Below, piece after piece: positions 38,660-48,589 of a DNA stretch of 64,000 bases. The stretch is from NCBI RefSeq assembly GCF_007786455.1, contig NZ_VNJK01000001.1, positions 1,696,074-1,760,073 of the forward strand, read 5' to 3'. A program made the position numbers and the translations under genes. Within the stretch, counting starts at the first letter, position 1; each line of letters begins with the position of its first letter. The notes under the pieces are model-generated. The model did not search any database. It was given only the letters and a program-made list of their open reading frames with translations, and was not told the DNA's origin. This stretch comes from Paenibacillus agilis (GTDB lineage: Bacteria; Bacillota; Bacilli; Paenibacillales; Paenibacillaceae).

Positions 38660-41600
38660 TTACTTATGCTGGTGTTGCAAATGCTCCAATACACGATGAA
38701 GAATAGCAGCAGCTTCAGCACGTGTTACTAGTGCTTTAGGGTTGAATAGATTTTTGTCTGTGCCGCGGATAAAGCCTTGTTCTACTGCATAAGCAATTGA
38801 AGCTTGAGCATCAACGTTAATTTTGTTGCTGTCTTTGAAAGTAAGTTTTTTCGTCGTTGATTTAAGATCGGCTTTCAACGCTTGAACAAGCAATACAGTA
38901 ACTTGTTCACGAGTAAGATTCGTGAATGCGCCTTTTTCTTTCGCACGATCATTCCACTTCAATGATGAGCCAAGTAAACGATCCAACAAGGACAGCCATT
39001 CAGCCTGATTTACATTGTCGTTCGGTTTGAATGTGTTAGGAGTCGTCTTGCCTGCGATCAAATGATGAGCCGCAAGCACTTCGATACGATCTTTTGCCCA
39101 ATGCTTCGCAAGGTCAGAGAAAGATTTTTCATAAGAACCCAATGTGAAGATAGTGCCAGATTTATCTACATTAACATGTAGATAACCTGTCGCTGGCTTA
39201 AGACCAGCATTCAAGTAAGATAGTTTGTCGCTGTAAGTTGCGTCGTAAACACCTACTTTACGTGGATCTTTAACCGCTGTATCGATTTTGAGACCAACAA
39301 GTAATGGTGTTTTCCATGTTTGCTTGTTTGTTGAAATCTTCAAAGTTGGTGCAGAGTGATTCACCCCAGCGATAGCAGATGTGGAAGCATTGTTCTTTTG
39401 AGATACAATGAACTTAATGCCGTCCGTATCTGCAAGCTCGCCCAATGTTTCGTTGGAAGCTTGGATATCTAGTGTAGTGCCGTTAATACGAAGTGCTTTC
39501 TTCGAATCAACTAAAGCTTTAGCAATAGCATTGGATAGGCGCAGCTCAACTTGTTCATATTTCGTGAAGTCCAAGTCAGATACATCAAGCTGAACTTGTT
39601 TCACGTCTTTGTTATCCAATTGAGCTTTAATTACACTATCTTCTACCGTTAAGACACCGTTCTTCTTGCTTTCTTTGGTTGACTCAGTTAAAGTTCCTGC
39701 ATTAAGTTTTGTACCAGATGGTGTGGAAGGGTAGAATCCGCCGCCTGAGTAACTGTTACCTGGATTTGGTTTTTCAGGTGTAGGTTTTACTACTTTTACT
39801 AAGATAGGTGCAAAAGGTACAGCAGCCTCTATTTTATTAGCTGAACTTAACAACTTAATGTTTTGGACATCGAATAAATAAGTGCCTGCTTCTTTTGCTT
39901 TGAACGTTAGGCTAACTAGATTATCGACACCTTTAGCAGCCCCATTAGAAAGGCTTACTGCATAATCGAGTCTCTTTTTATTAGGACCAAAATCAACAAT
40001 GTTTGATTGGATCGATAACGGTACACCAGGATTATGTTGCTGTTGATAGGTGGCCAACGTTACACTCTGCTGAATATTACTAAGTTCTAACTCAAACTTT
40101 TTATCGTACAAGACGCTAAAGTTAGCTGCATAAACAGCCTCTGTAGCTGTAACCTTTACATCTACGCGGAACGTATCTCCGACCTTAACTTCAGAAGCAG
40201 ATGAAACGGCTCCTAGTGCTGGTGAGTCAGGCTCATAATCAAATTCAATAATTTGTGGGTCAGTCTGTCCGTTTCCAGCCAGATCGTGTACAAATAACCC
40301 CAGAACATTCGCGCCAGACTTTAATGGCACATCTACGGTGAAATCACCATTGTTATGAACTTCACCCGCAATAATGCTCGCACTACCATCTGGATTGATA
40401 ACTGCTAGTTGTACACCAATGATATTTTTAAGTGGTTCTGTTGCAGGTAGTAGATCGATGAGTAAATCGCTATCGATTGTACCACTAATCTTACCATGAG
40501 TAGGCTTTCCTTGAATTACTCCGATTTCATTTAATTTATAAACTGGAGCTGTTTTATCTACAATAAGTCCACTTCTAGCATTTAGTAAAAGCTTAGAATC
40601 GACTTTAGGAACTAAATAATAGAAACCATCTTTAAGCGAAACGGATGCATTGTCTTTCTTCACTGTTCCATTCCATTTGCTGAATTCATAATATCCTTTA
40701 TTGACACTGCCATTTGATTCTAGAATCGTACCTTGTTCGTTGTAAACAGCATCAACCACACTGATAGCTAATTGATTTACTTTTTCAGCAACCCCATACT
40801 CAACATCAATAACATCTTGCACGCCATCTCCATTTGGAGAGAAGAAAAGTTTAGAAGGAGTGACAGTAGGTACTGATGGCAGAACATAATCGTCACCAAC
40901 ATAAGCGCTGTATGGGAGACGTAATGTATGATTGCTGGTTGTTTCTTTTAGTAATACAGCCCCTTCATATACACCTTTGGCAGCATTAGCAGGCACATTC
41001 AGCGTAAGTTTGAATGAAGCTTGAGCGCCAGCTAGAAGGTTCACCTGTGTTTGATCCGCAGTTACTGTAACATTTGGGGACCCGCTAATTGTTTCTAGAG
41101 AAACATCATACACTTGGCCTTTGTTGGCAATATCTTTAAGTGTTACTTGCTTTTCAGATGCTGCACCGATATTTACCTGTCCAAATGAAACACTACCAGT
41201 GGAATAATCATCAGGTACATAATCTTTTGTTGCATCTGTCGTGTAACCTACTGAAGCAACGGCCTCTGCTTTTAGTATTCTAGGAAGGTCCACACGACCT
41301 GCACCTTGTGAAGCAATATCATAGGTTTGACCTTCGCGTGTTTTGACAGAAACTGCGTTATTCGTAATGAGTGACTTGATCAGATCTGGATTTAATTCTT
41401 TTTGTTCCTTCTCGGCTTTTTCCTGCAATAGGGCTACGACACCAGCGATGTGAGGAGCGGCCATACTTGTACCATTGTTATCTTCATAAGCTTTTTCGTA
41501 CTTGCCGTCAAAGGCTGGGACAGAGGAACGGATCGCTACACCAGGTGCGAGAATATCAGGTTTAATCGCATATCCCGGCAAAGCAGGGCCGCGTGAACTA

Positions 41601-43174
41601 AAGCCAGCCACTAGGTCCTTTTCGGTAATTGTTTGGTATTTTAGCTTTGTTGTTCCAGCAGCGAGCTTCGCTTTAATCGCTTCTCCATCTTTCTTCGTAA
41701 TACCGAATGTAGGAACGGATTTAGGATCAGGTACAGATGGGCTTAGCTCGCCGTCAGCATTGTTATGAATAAGAACGGCAGCGGCACCTGCAGCTGTAGC
41801 ATTAAGCGCTTTTTCAGCAAATGTAATCTCTCCGCGGGAGATAAGAACCAGCTTTCCTTTAACATCTTTACTTGTAAAATCAGAAGTTTTACCAAGTCCC
41901 GCGAAAGCGACCTCAAGCTCTTGATTCTCTTGTAGGAACTTCTCATATGTAGCAATATTACCGTGAATAGCAGTTGTACCAACGCCGTGGAAATTAGCAG
42001 CTTTTAGTGGTGGTGTAGATGCGCCGACAGAAATCGCTTGATGCGCAGCACCTGGACTACCAACGGTATAACCGTTAGGGCCTGAATTTCCGTTCGAAAT
42101 AACTACGGGGACTCCTACAATAGCAGCATTGTTAGCAGCTACGGAATCTGCGGTATATTCGAAGTTAGTAGGTGAGCCTAAGGACAGATTCAGAACGTCC
42201 ATACCATCTTGAACCGCTCGCTCGATACCTGCGATGACGGAAGCGGTTGTACCGCCACCATATTCACCAAGTACGCGATAAGCATACAAATCGGCTTCCG
42301 GAGCAACACCGCGCACCCAGCCTTTATCATAGTTAGGGATATCGGGATTTCCTCGTCCTACAATCGTTCCGGAGACATGTGTTCCATGAGAGGTTTCCAC
42401 GTTTCTACCGTTTCTTGGTGGTTTGGCCGGATTAGGCTTAGTTTCGTAAGGATCGTTATCGTTGTCGATAGCATCATATCCGCCTTTGTAGGCATCCTTT
42501 AAGCTTGGGTGATTGTAATCAACCCCTGTATCGAGTACGCCGACCTTAATGTTTTTACCTGTAACACCAGCATTCCAATACACTGGGGCACCAATATGCT
42601 TAGACGATTCATCCATAAATGGATTCACGTTCGCTTCATCTTGGAATGGCAATGCATAGAAGGTCTGGTTTGGATAAATCGCTTTTACACCAGGTAGTTT
42701 AAGTAGGTCATTTACTTGCTGACCGTTAATCTCGACTGCAAAGCCATTGAATACTTGTGAGAATTGTCGATTAATTTTACCGTTTAACTCGGATTGGAGC
42801 GCGTATTTAAATTGTGCTTGTTCAACTTGCAATTGTTGAATTGTGTCCTCATCATTCGATAGAATTCCAGGGTTTTGCTGAGTCTGTTGAACTTTCACAG
42901 GCTCTGTTTGAAGTTCTACGATAACAGTGATTGGCTGATTGCTTTCGGAATAAGCTTGAGGCAAATAATTTTGGGGTTCTAACTTTGGTAATTGTAACTT
43001 GGTGTCCTGTGGTAGTTTGGATGCTACCTTTAAGTTTTTAATTATCTCAATTTCTGACTGCTTGGAAGGTTGCCCTGCTTGCTCAGCTGCTGCTAAAGTT
43101 GGAAACAATAGGCTTGCAGTCAGTGTTATGCTCATAAATGTAGCTAATGTTTTGCGGTAGGAAGTTGTACTCAA
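38660..43174 (-). CDS. SLH-anchored S8 subtilisin-like protease with PA and cohesin-like domains
   Basis: A 1,504-residue exported wall-bound protease. The order is signal peptide (1-30), I9-type propeptide (about 80-172), S8 domain with D215 (LDTGVDYNH), H263 (SHGTHVSG) and S570 (NGTSMAAPH), and a PA domain inserted at about 405-515. Beta-sandwich regions follow, including HYR/Fn-like segments (to about 1010), then a cohesin-like domain (about 1015-1150; VKVGDTFRVDVKV). A Gly/Ser linker and SLH motifs over the last 190 residues end the protein. The start is TTG, seven bases after AAGGAGGA. It likely matures surface or secreted proteins while held on the wall polymer. Confidence 0.92.
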   Translation of the reverse strand: MSTTSYRKTLATFMSITLTASLLFPTLAAAEQAGQPSKQSEIEIIKNLKVASKLPQDTKLQLPKLEPQNYLPQAYSESNQPITVIVELQTEPVKVQQTQQNPGILSNDEDTIQQLQVEQAQFKYALQSELNGKINRQFSQVFNGFAVEINGQQVNDLLKLPGVKAIYPNQTFYALPFQDEANVNPFMDESSKHIGAPVYWNAGVTGKNIKVGVLDTGVDYNHPSLKDAYKGGYDAIDNDNDPYETKPNPAKPPRNGRNVETSHGTHVSGTIVGRGNPDIPNYDKGWVRGVAPEADLYAYRVLGEYGGGTTASVIAGIERAVQDGMDVLNLSLGSPTNFEYTADSVAANNAAIVGVPVVISNGNSGPNGYTVGSPGAAHQAISVGASTPPLKAANFHGVGTTAIHGNIATYEKFLQENQELEVAFAGLGKTSDFTSKDVKGKLVLISRGEITFAEKALNATAAGAAAVLIHNNADGELSPSVPDPKSVPTFGITKKDGEAIKAKLAAGTTKLKYQTITEKDLVAGFSSRGPALPGYAIKPDILAPGVAIRSSVPAFDGKYEKAYEDNNGTSMAAPHIAGVVALLQEKAEKEQKELNPDLIKSLITNNAVSVKTREGQTYDIASQGAGRVDLPRILKAEAVASVGYTTDATKDYVPDDYSTGSVSFGQVNIGAASEKQVTLKDIANKGQVYDVSLETISGSPNVTVTADQTQVNLLAGAQASFKLTLNVPANAAKGVYEGAVLLKETTSNHTLRLPYSAYVGDDYVLPSVPTVTPSKLFFSPNGDGVQDVIDVEYGVAEKVNQLAISVVDAVYNEQGTILESNGSVNKGYYEFSKWNGTVKKDNASVSLKDGFYYLVPKVDSKLLLNARSGLIVDKTAPVYKLNEIGVIQGKPTHGKISGTIDSDLLIDLLPATEPLKNIIGVQLAVINPDGSASIIAGEVHNNGDFTVDVPLKSGANVLGLFVHDLAGNGQTDPQIIEFDYEPDSPALGAVSSASEVKVGDTFRVDVKVTATEAVYAANFSVLYDKKFELELSNIQQSVTLATYQQQHNPGVPLSIQSNIVDFGPNKKRLDYAVSLSNGAAKGVDNLVSLTFKAKEAGTYLFDVQNIKLLSSANKIEAAVPFAPILVKVVKPTPEKPNPGNSYSGGGFYPSTPSGTKLNAGTLTESTKESKKNGVLTVEDSVIKAQLDNKDVKQVQLDVSDLDFTKYEQVELRLSNAIAKALVDSKKALRINGTTLDIQASNETLGELADTDGIKFIVSQKNNASTSAIAGVNHSAPTLKISTNKQTWKTPLLVGLKIDTAVKDPRKVGVYDATYSDKLSYLNAGLKPATGYLHVNVDKSGTIFTLGSYEKSFSDLAKHWAKDRIEVLAAHHLIAGKTTPNTFKPNDNVNQAEWLSLLDRLLGSSLKWNDRAKEKGAFTNLTREQVTVLLVQALKADLKSTTKKLTFKDSNKINVDAQASIAYAVEQGFIRGTDKNLFNPKALVTRAEAAAILHRVLEHLQHQHK

Positions 43175-43617
43175 ATAAAATCCTCCTTCAATAAATGGGG
43201 TTATAATACGATGATAGAGTTAGAACAGTGAGGCATGAAGGAAAGCGCAGAACCTCCTTTCGAGGGTGAAGTGAACTGCAACTAACTGAGTACGATTCTA
43301 AGGTGTGCTTGTCTAAGAGGTAATACTTCCTATTTTAATGTGAGAATTGACCAGTGTACATGGATTATATTCCTAATTATATAGAAAAAAGTCCTGAATT
43401 TCGTTCGACAAGTTAGACGAAAAATGAAGAAAAAGCATGTTTTTTGTCAAATGGAATGAACTGGTTATGTTTGCATTGTTTCAAGGAAATAGGTAATGTA
43501 AAGATATTGATTGGAAAAATATCGATATGAAGCGATGTAGTCATGTGCAAAGTCGTACTTAAGTGCTTAGTTGATTGCATAGCGGATGTGATTTGAACAA
43601 AGAAGCGAGGGGTATTT
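43175..43617. other. Divergent promoter region between SLH protease and SGNH esterase
   Basis: About 440 bp between two divergent starts. It contains the ribosome binding sites of both genes and, by necessity, both promoters. A TTGACC at about 43347 with TATATT downstream is at poor spacing, and no confident promoter, operator or RNA element could be named. No plausible small gene was seen. Confidence 0.4.
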
Positions 43618-44430
43618 TTGAAGCGAAAACAGTCTCGGCTTTGGTCGGTTGTTATGGCGGGGGGAATAGGGACGACGTTGTTGTTTCTCCTCGGCTTTGG
43701 TTTGGGTGTCGCAGATATCGTTGCTCCTGCATCCATACCATTTACGGAGAAACCTGAGTCCCAAGCACCACTTGTTGAAACAGAACGTTCGGAAAAAGAA
43801 ATAAACATTGTCTCCTTAGGCGACTCGTTAACGCGTGGGACAGGGGATGAGACTGGTCAAGGTTATGTTCGTCGTGCTGTCGCTCAGCTGTCTAAGGAAC
43901 AAAGCAAGCCAGTTAATCTCGTAAATAATTTAGCGATCAATGGACAGCGTGCGGATCAACTTGTTGAACGTTTGAAACAGCAGTCGGTCGGCAATACATT
44001 GAAGCAAGCGAACGTTATTTTTTTAACAATAGGCGGGAATGATTTATTTCAAAGTGCACGCGATGATCAGATGAGCAACAATCCCTTAAGTGCAGAATCT
44101 CTCAAAGCGAAAGTAGAGAAGGGGACGAATGATGCGATCCAAGTGCTGAAACAGATTCGAAAATGGAATGAATCGGCGCTTATCGTATATGTGGGATTGT
44201 ACAATCCATTTTCTGATTTGAAAGAAATGCATCAAGATGGTAATGAAGTCGTGCAGCAATGGAATGAAACGATGTTTAATGCCATAAATAAAGATTCAAA
44301 TATGATTATGATTCCGACGCAAGATTTATTTGAACGTAATATAGGAAAGTATTTGGCCTCTGATCATTTTCATCCGAATGGAGCAGGATATGAGGCGATT
44401 GCTACACGAGTGGTGCAAAGTATCAAGTAA
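43618..44430 (+). CDS. SGNH/GDSL-family esterase or lipase, membrane-anchored
   Basis: A 270-residue protein with one N-terminal hydrophobic segment (about 10-35) that is an uncleaved anchor or signal peptide. A single SGNH hydrolase domain follows. Catalytic S70 lies in GDSLTRG, the oxyanion asparagine N141 in GGND, and D249/H252 in DHFHPN. This resembles Bacillus YpmR-type enzymes with unknown natural substrate. The start is a TTG seven bases after GAGGGG. An ABC transporter begins 64 bp downstream and may be co-transcribed, with a small GTGACT/AGTCAC hairpin between them. Confidence 0.9.
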   Translation: MKRKQSRLWSVVMAGGIGTTLLFLLGFGLGVADIVAPASIPFTEKPESQAPLVETERSEKEINIVSLGDSLTRGTGDETGQGYVRRAVAQLSKEQSKPVNLVNNLAINGQRADQLVERLKQQSVGNTLKQANVIFLTIGGNDLFQSARDDQMSNNPLSAESLKAKVEKGTNDAIQVLKQIRKWNESALIVYVGLYNPFSDLKEMHQDGNEVVQQWNETMFNAINKDSNMIMIPTQDLFERNIGKYLASDHFHPNGAGYEAIATRVVQSIK

Positions 44431-44494
44431 GGAAAGTGAAAGCAATCGATTTGAACGTAGTGACTCGTTAGTCACGTAAACAGGAGGCGGTCAT

Positions 44495-45460
44495 ATGACG
44501 GAGCAGTCGATTCCTGTCTTGTCCGTACAGCAAGTGAAGAAGCGTGTGGGCAAGAAGTGGATTATACATGATGTATCGTTTGACGTGCACAAAGGTGAAA
44601 TATTTGGCTTTCTTGGTCCGAACGGTGCAGGGAAGACAACAACGATACGTATGTTGGTGGACCTCATTAAACCGACAGAAGGCAAAATTCAAGTATGTGG
44701 CTATGATGTAAATAAAGAACCAGAGAAAGCACTTCGTTTCGTTGGTGCTATTGTTGAAAACCCTGAAATGTATAACTTTTTAACGGGTTGGGAAAATTTA
44801 GAGCAGTTTGCACGAATGGTACCTGATGTAGATGAGAAGCGGATCGAAGAAGTAGTTGCAATTGTTGGTATGTCCAAACGCATCCACGACAAAGTAGGCA
44901 CTTATTCCCTAGGTATGAGACAGCGTCTCGGTATCGCACAAGCGTTGCTAGTTCGACCGAAGCTGCTTATTCTCGATGAGCCGACAAATGGATTGGATCC
45001 GTTAGGTATTAAAGAGTTGCGCCAATTTATCCGTGTGCTTGCCGAAAGCGGAATGGCTGTATTTGTATCAAGTCATTTGCTCAGCGAAATTCAGTTAATG
45101 TGTGATCGTGTTGCGATTATTAGCAATGGTAAAGTACTCGCAGTAGATGATGTTAATAATCTTTTACTTGGAAGAAATCAATATGTGATATGGTTTGTAT
45201 CCGATATAGAACAGGCTGCAAAGGTTTTGAAGCAGAGTGGATTCACTCGTATTGTAAATGAAAAAGATGCAATCATCGATGAGTCTATATTGATAGGTTT
45301 ACCAGAGAGTCGCGTGTTGACAGATACACACCCGGATCACATTGCTGACTTGAATCGACTGTTGCTGGAGCATGGTGTACATGTGAATGGTATTCAGCGT
45401 GTAATGCCTACGTTGGAGCAGCTCTTCTTAGAAATGACAGAAGGGGGGCACATCGAATAA
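44495..45460 (+). CDS. ABC transporter ATP-binding protein (BcrA/CcmA-like)
   Basis: A 321-residue ATPase with Walker A GPNGAGKTTT (about 46-55), signature SLGMRQR and Walker B LLILDEPTNGLDP. It has a C-terminal extension of about 90 residues, as in BcrA-type drug or lantibiotic-immunity exporters. The signature is SLGMRQ rather than SGGQ, which is usual for this subclass. The ATG follows AGGAGG. The permease gene starts 2 bp after the stop, so the two subunits form one ABC-2 exporter. The substrate is unknown. Confidence 0.93.
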   Translation: MTEQSIPVLSVQQVKKRVGKKWIIHDVSFDVHKGEIFGFLGPNGAGKTTTIRMLVDLIKPTEGKIQVCGYDVNKEPEKALRFVGAIVENPEMYNFLTGWENLEQFARMVPDVDEKRIEEVVAIVGMSKRIHDKVGTYSLGMRQRLGIAQALLVRPKLLILDEPTNGLDPLGIKELRQFIRVLAESGMAVFVSSHLLSEIQLMCDRVAIISNGKVLAVDDVNNLLLGRNQYVIWFVSDIEQAAKVLKQSGFTRIVNEKDAIIDESILIGLPESRVLTDTHPDHIADLNRLLLEHGVHVNGIQRVMPTLEQLFLEMTEGGHIE

Positions 45461-45461
45461 T

Positions 45462-46442
45462 ATGTTGGCGCTTATTCAGAATGAAACGATAAAAGTATTG
45501 AAGAAACGACGCTTCTATGTCGTACTTCTTATTCTACTAATACTCATACCTGTGTTTACATACGCGCAAATGAAAGTGGCTCAAAATAGTCTGGAGAAAT
45601 TTGATCAGGACTGGCGTAGAGAACTTACGCAGCAAATTACAGATTTGCAGAACTCGTTGGGTAGTGACCGAGTACCTGAAGAATGGAAAAAGTTCAGAAG
45701 AATTATATTGCAACAGCTTCAATATTATCTTGATCATGATGTCAATCCGAAAGAGCCCAATGGTGTAACATTTACACGTACATTTATGGACAATTCGGTA
45801 AATCTATTTATACCCCTGCTTGTCATGGCTATTGCGAGTGATATCGTATCTTCCGAGCGTTCTACAGGTACGATTAAGATGCTGCTTACTAGGCCTGTGA
45901 GAAGATGGAAAATATTAATGAGTAAATGGATAGTGCTCATGATGTTCACGGGGATCATTGTATTTGTGACCGCACTGCTCTCTTATGTCATTTCAGGTGC
46001 CGTCTTTGGATATGGAGGCTGGACGATACCGTTATTTACAGGTTTTGATATATCGGGGACGAGTGTAGATTATAATGATGTTCATATCGTGCCGGCATGG
46101 CTATATGTACTCATGCAATGTGGGCTAATCTGGTTTGCTAGTATTGTTGTTGCTGCTCTTGGATTTATGATATCCGTATTGGTCCGCAGCACAGCTGCCA
46201 GCATCGTGACACTAATGGCTACGCTCATTGCGGGTACAATTTTGTATAATATGGCAGCTTCGTGGCCAACTGCAAAATATTTGTTTATGATTAATTTGAA
46301 ATTAACGGATTATTTGGCAGGAACTCCAACGCCAGTGGACGGTATGACACTTCCGTTTTCCTTGGCTGTACTAAGCGTATGGGCGATTTGTGCACTGTTT
46401 ATTGCTTTCAGTGTCTTTACGAAACAGGACATGATGAATTAA
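45462..46442 (+). CDS. ABC-2 type transporter permease
   Basis: A 326-residue membrane protein with one N-terminal helix (about 18-35), a soluble extracytoplasmic stretch (about 38-110) and five more helices in the C-terminal two thirds. This is the layout of ABC-2 family permeases paired with BcrA-like ATPases. The segment MAIASDIVSSERSTGTIKML is the conserved coupling region. Its start lies immediately after the ATPase stop, with GAAGGGGGG within the end of the upstream gene as ribosome binding site. Confidence 0.92.
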   Translation: MLALIQNETIKVLKKRRFYVVLLILLILIPVFTYAQMKVAQNSLEKFDQDWRRELTQQITDLQNSLGSDRVPEEWKKFRRIILQQLQYYLDHDVNPKEPNGVTFTRTFMDNSVNLFIPLLVMAIASDIVSSERSTGTIKMLLTRPVRRWKILMSKWIVLMMFTGIIVFVTALLSYVISGAVFGYGGWTIPLFTGFDISGTSVDYNDVHIVPAWLYVLMQCGLIWFASIVVAALGFMISVLVRSTAASIVTLMATLIAGTILYNMAASWPTAKYLFMINLKLTDYLAGTPTPVDGMTLPFSLAVLSVWAICALFIAFSVFTKQDMMN

Positions 46443-46462
46443 AATAGTTAAGAAAGCGAAAC

Positions 46463-46537
46463 ATCTGTTTGCATCCTGACGGTTGCCGAAAGGCTGGAGG
46501 CGTTGTCGAAGACGTCTGGGTGCGACAGATTTTCTTT
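46463..46537 (+). terminator. Branched stem-loop between ABC permease and parE
   Basis: An outer stem ATCTGT-tt-GCA (46463-46473) pairs with TGC-g-ACAGAT (46521-46530). It encloses a near-complementary CCTGACG/CGTCTGG pair and a GCC-GAAA-GGC tetraloop hairpin, and is followed by TTTCTTTT. Most simply it is the terminator of the ABC operon, but its size and branching would also fit a parE leader RNA. Confidence 0.6.
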
Positions 46538-46589
46538 TGATTTCGGAAATTCGATAATCATCAATAGTTTAAACAAAGGGGGAGCATGA

Positions 46590-48575
46590 ATGGTCGACCA
46601 AGTCGATATGTTCGGCGGGAAGCCTGAGCAACAAGGTGCAGGCACGATAATGGAATATGGCGCTGACGACATTCAAGTGCTCGAAGGGCTTGTAGCGGTA
46701 CGTAAGAGACCGGGGATGTACATAGGAAGTACAAGCTCCTCGGGTCTTCATCATCTTGTTTGGGAAATCGTGGACAATGCCGTCGATGAGCATCTTGCCA
46801 GATACTGCTCTGTTATAGATGTCACCATACACGCGGATAATTCCGTGACTGTACGAGACAATGGACGTGGTATTCCGACGGGAATACATAAGACAGGTGT
46901 ACCGACTCCACAGGTCGTATTTACGATCTTGCATGCAGGTGGAAAGTTCGGTGGAGCAGGATATAAGAAATCCGGGGGATTGCACGGGGTTGGTGCCTCG
47001 GTTACGAATGCTTTATCAGAATGGCTGCAAGTAGAGATTTATCGAGACGGTAAGATTCATCGCCAACGCTTTGAGTCATGGACGGATGCCGCTGGAATGG
47101 AGCATGTAGGTGAGCCTGTTACTGGCTTGGAAGTTACCGGAAATACGAATCGCACAGGAACGAAAGTAACTTTTAAGCCTGATACGAAAGTATTTCACGG
47201 CAATATTCATCTGAATTTTGATACGTTGAGTGAGCGTCTGCAGGAGATAGCCTTCCTGAATTCTGGCTTGGAAGTCAATGTAAAGGACGAACGTTCTGGC
47301 AAGCAAGATCAGTTCCGCTATGCTGGCGGTGCAAGTGAATTCGTGCAGTACTTAAATGAGAACAAAAGTGTACTTCATGAAGTGATTCACTTCACAGGTG
47401 AAAGAGACGAGATCGAAGTAGAAATCGCGATGCAATACAATGATGGATATACGGAGACGATTGCATCGTTCGTTAACTCCATTTCAACAAGAGGCGGCGG
47501 TACGCACGAGACCGGCTTCAAAACGGCATATACACGAGTGATGAATGAATATGCTCGTAAAAGCAGCTTGTTGAAGGAAAAAGATAAAAATCTCGAAGGT
47601 AATGATTTGCGCGAAGGTATGATGGCAATCGTAAGCGTGAAAATGTCTGATGTGGAATTTGTCGGGCAGACAAAAGACCAACTAGGCAGCGCTTCAGCAC
47701 GTGGCGTCGTTGATGCCGTCGTAACGGAGCAGATGCAAATCTTCCTAGAAGAGAATCCACAAATTGCTCAATCGTTGGTTAAGAAGGCCGTTCAAGCTTC
47801 TAAGGCTAGGGAAGCTGCGCGCAAAGCGAGAGAAGAAGTACGCTCGGGCAGAAAGCGCAGCGAGAGTACGAATTTGGGTGGCAAGCTGACACCAGCACAA
47901 TCCAAAGACGCTACTCGTACTGAGCTGTTTATCGTCGAGGGTGATTCAGCAGGTGGATCTGCGAAGCAAGGGCGTGATTCTAAGACACAAGCAATCCTGC
48001 CGCTCAAAGGTAAACCGATGAACCCAGAGAAGTCCAAGCTTGCGGATATTCTTAAAAATGACGAGTACCGGACTATCATTCACGCGATCGGAGCAGGCGT
48101 TGGATCTGAGTTTGAGCTGGACGAATGCAACTATTCCAAAATCATCATTATGACCGATGCCGATACGGATGGAGCACATATCCAAGTATTGCTGCTAACA
48201 TTCTTCTATCGCTATATGAAACCATTAATTGACGCGGGACGAGTTTACATTGCTCAACCGCCGCTGTTCAAGATAACTCACAAAAAAGGGAAGCACACTT
48301 CTGTTAGATACGCATGGACAGATGAGCAGCTGAACAATTACTTGAAACAGTTAGGTTCACAATCTGAAATTCAGCGCTATAAAGGACTTGGTGAGATGAA
48401 TCCCGATCAACTGTGGGAAACGACGATGGATCCAGAAACACGAACATTGTTACAGGTACAGATTGAGGATGCTGCTAAGGCGGAGCGTCGAGTATCGACG
48501 CTAATGGGAGATAAAGTCGAACCGAGAAAGCGTTGGATTGTAGAGAACGTGGACTTTACGGAGTTCGAAGAATAG
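46590..48575 (+). CDS. parE: DNA topoisomerase IV subunit B
   Basis: A 661-residue type IIA topoisomerase ATPase subunit. The GHKL ATPase is N-terminal (EIVDNAVDEH, DNGRGIPTGIH, GLHGVGASVTNALS) with the QTK loop in FVGQTKDQLG. The TOPRIM domain has EGDSAGGSAKQGRDSKTQA and TDADTDGAHI. The sequence KGKPMNPEKSKL and the parC neighbour identify it as ParE rather than GyrB. It decatenates sister chromosomes with ParC. The ATG follows GGGGGAGC. parC begins 14 bp after its stop. Confidence 0.95.
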   Translation: MVDQVDMFGGKPEQQGAGTIMEYGADDIQVLEGLVAVRKRPGMYIGSTSSSGLHHLVWEIVDNAVDEHLARYCSVIDVTIHADNSVTVRDNGRGIPTGIHKTGVPTPQVVFTILHAGGKFGGAGYKKSGGLHGVGASVTNALSEWLQVEIYRDGKIHRQRFESWTDAAGMEHVGEPVTGLEVTGNTNRTGTKVTFKPDTKVFHGNIHLNFDTLSERLQEIAFLNSGLEVNVKDERSGKQDQFRYAGGASEFVQYLNENKSVLHEVIHFTGERDEIEVEIAMQYNDGYTETIASFVNSISTRGGGTHETGFKTAYTRVMNEYARKSSLLKEKDKNLEGNDLREGMMAIVSVKMSDVEFVGQTKDQLGSASARGVVDAVVTEQMQIFLEENPQIAQSLVKKAVQASKAREAARKAREEVRSGRKRSESTNLGGKLTPAQSKDATRTELFIVEGDSAGGSAKQGRDSKTQAILPLKGKPMNPEKSKLADILKNDEYRTIIHAIGAGVGSEFELDECNYSKIIIMTDADTDGAHIQVLLLTFFYRYMKPLIDAGRVYIAQPPLFKITHKKGKHTSVRYAWTDEQLNNYLKQLGSQSEIQRYKGLGEMNPDQLWETTMDPETRTLLQVQIEDAAKAERRVSTLMGDKVEPRKRWIVENVDFTEFEE

Positions 48576-48589
48576 AAGGGTGATTAGTG

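Noticed and set aside
43413..43808. 131-codon minus-strand ORF over the SGNH esterase 5' end
   Set aside because: It is antisense to a well-supported gene, has no ribosome binding site or family resemblance, and its composition is that of a shadow frame.
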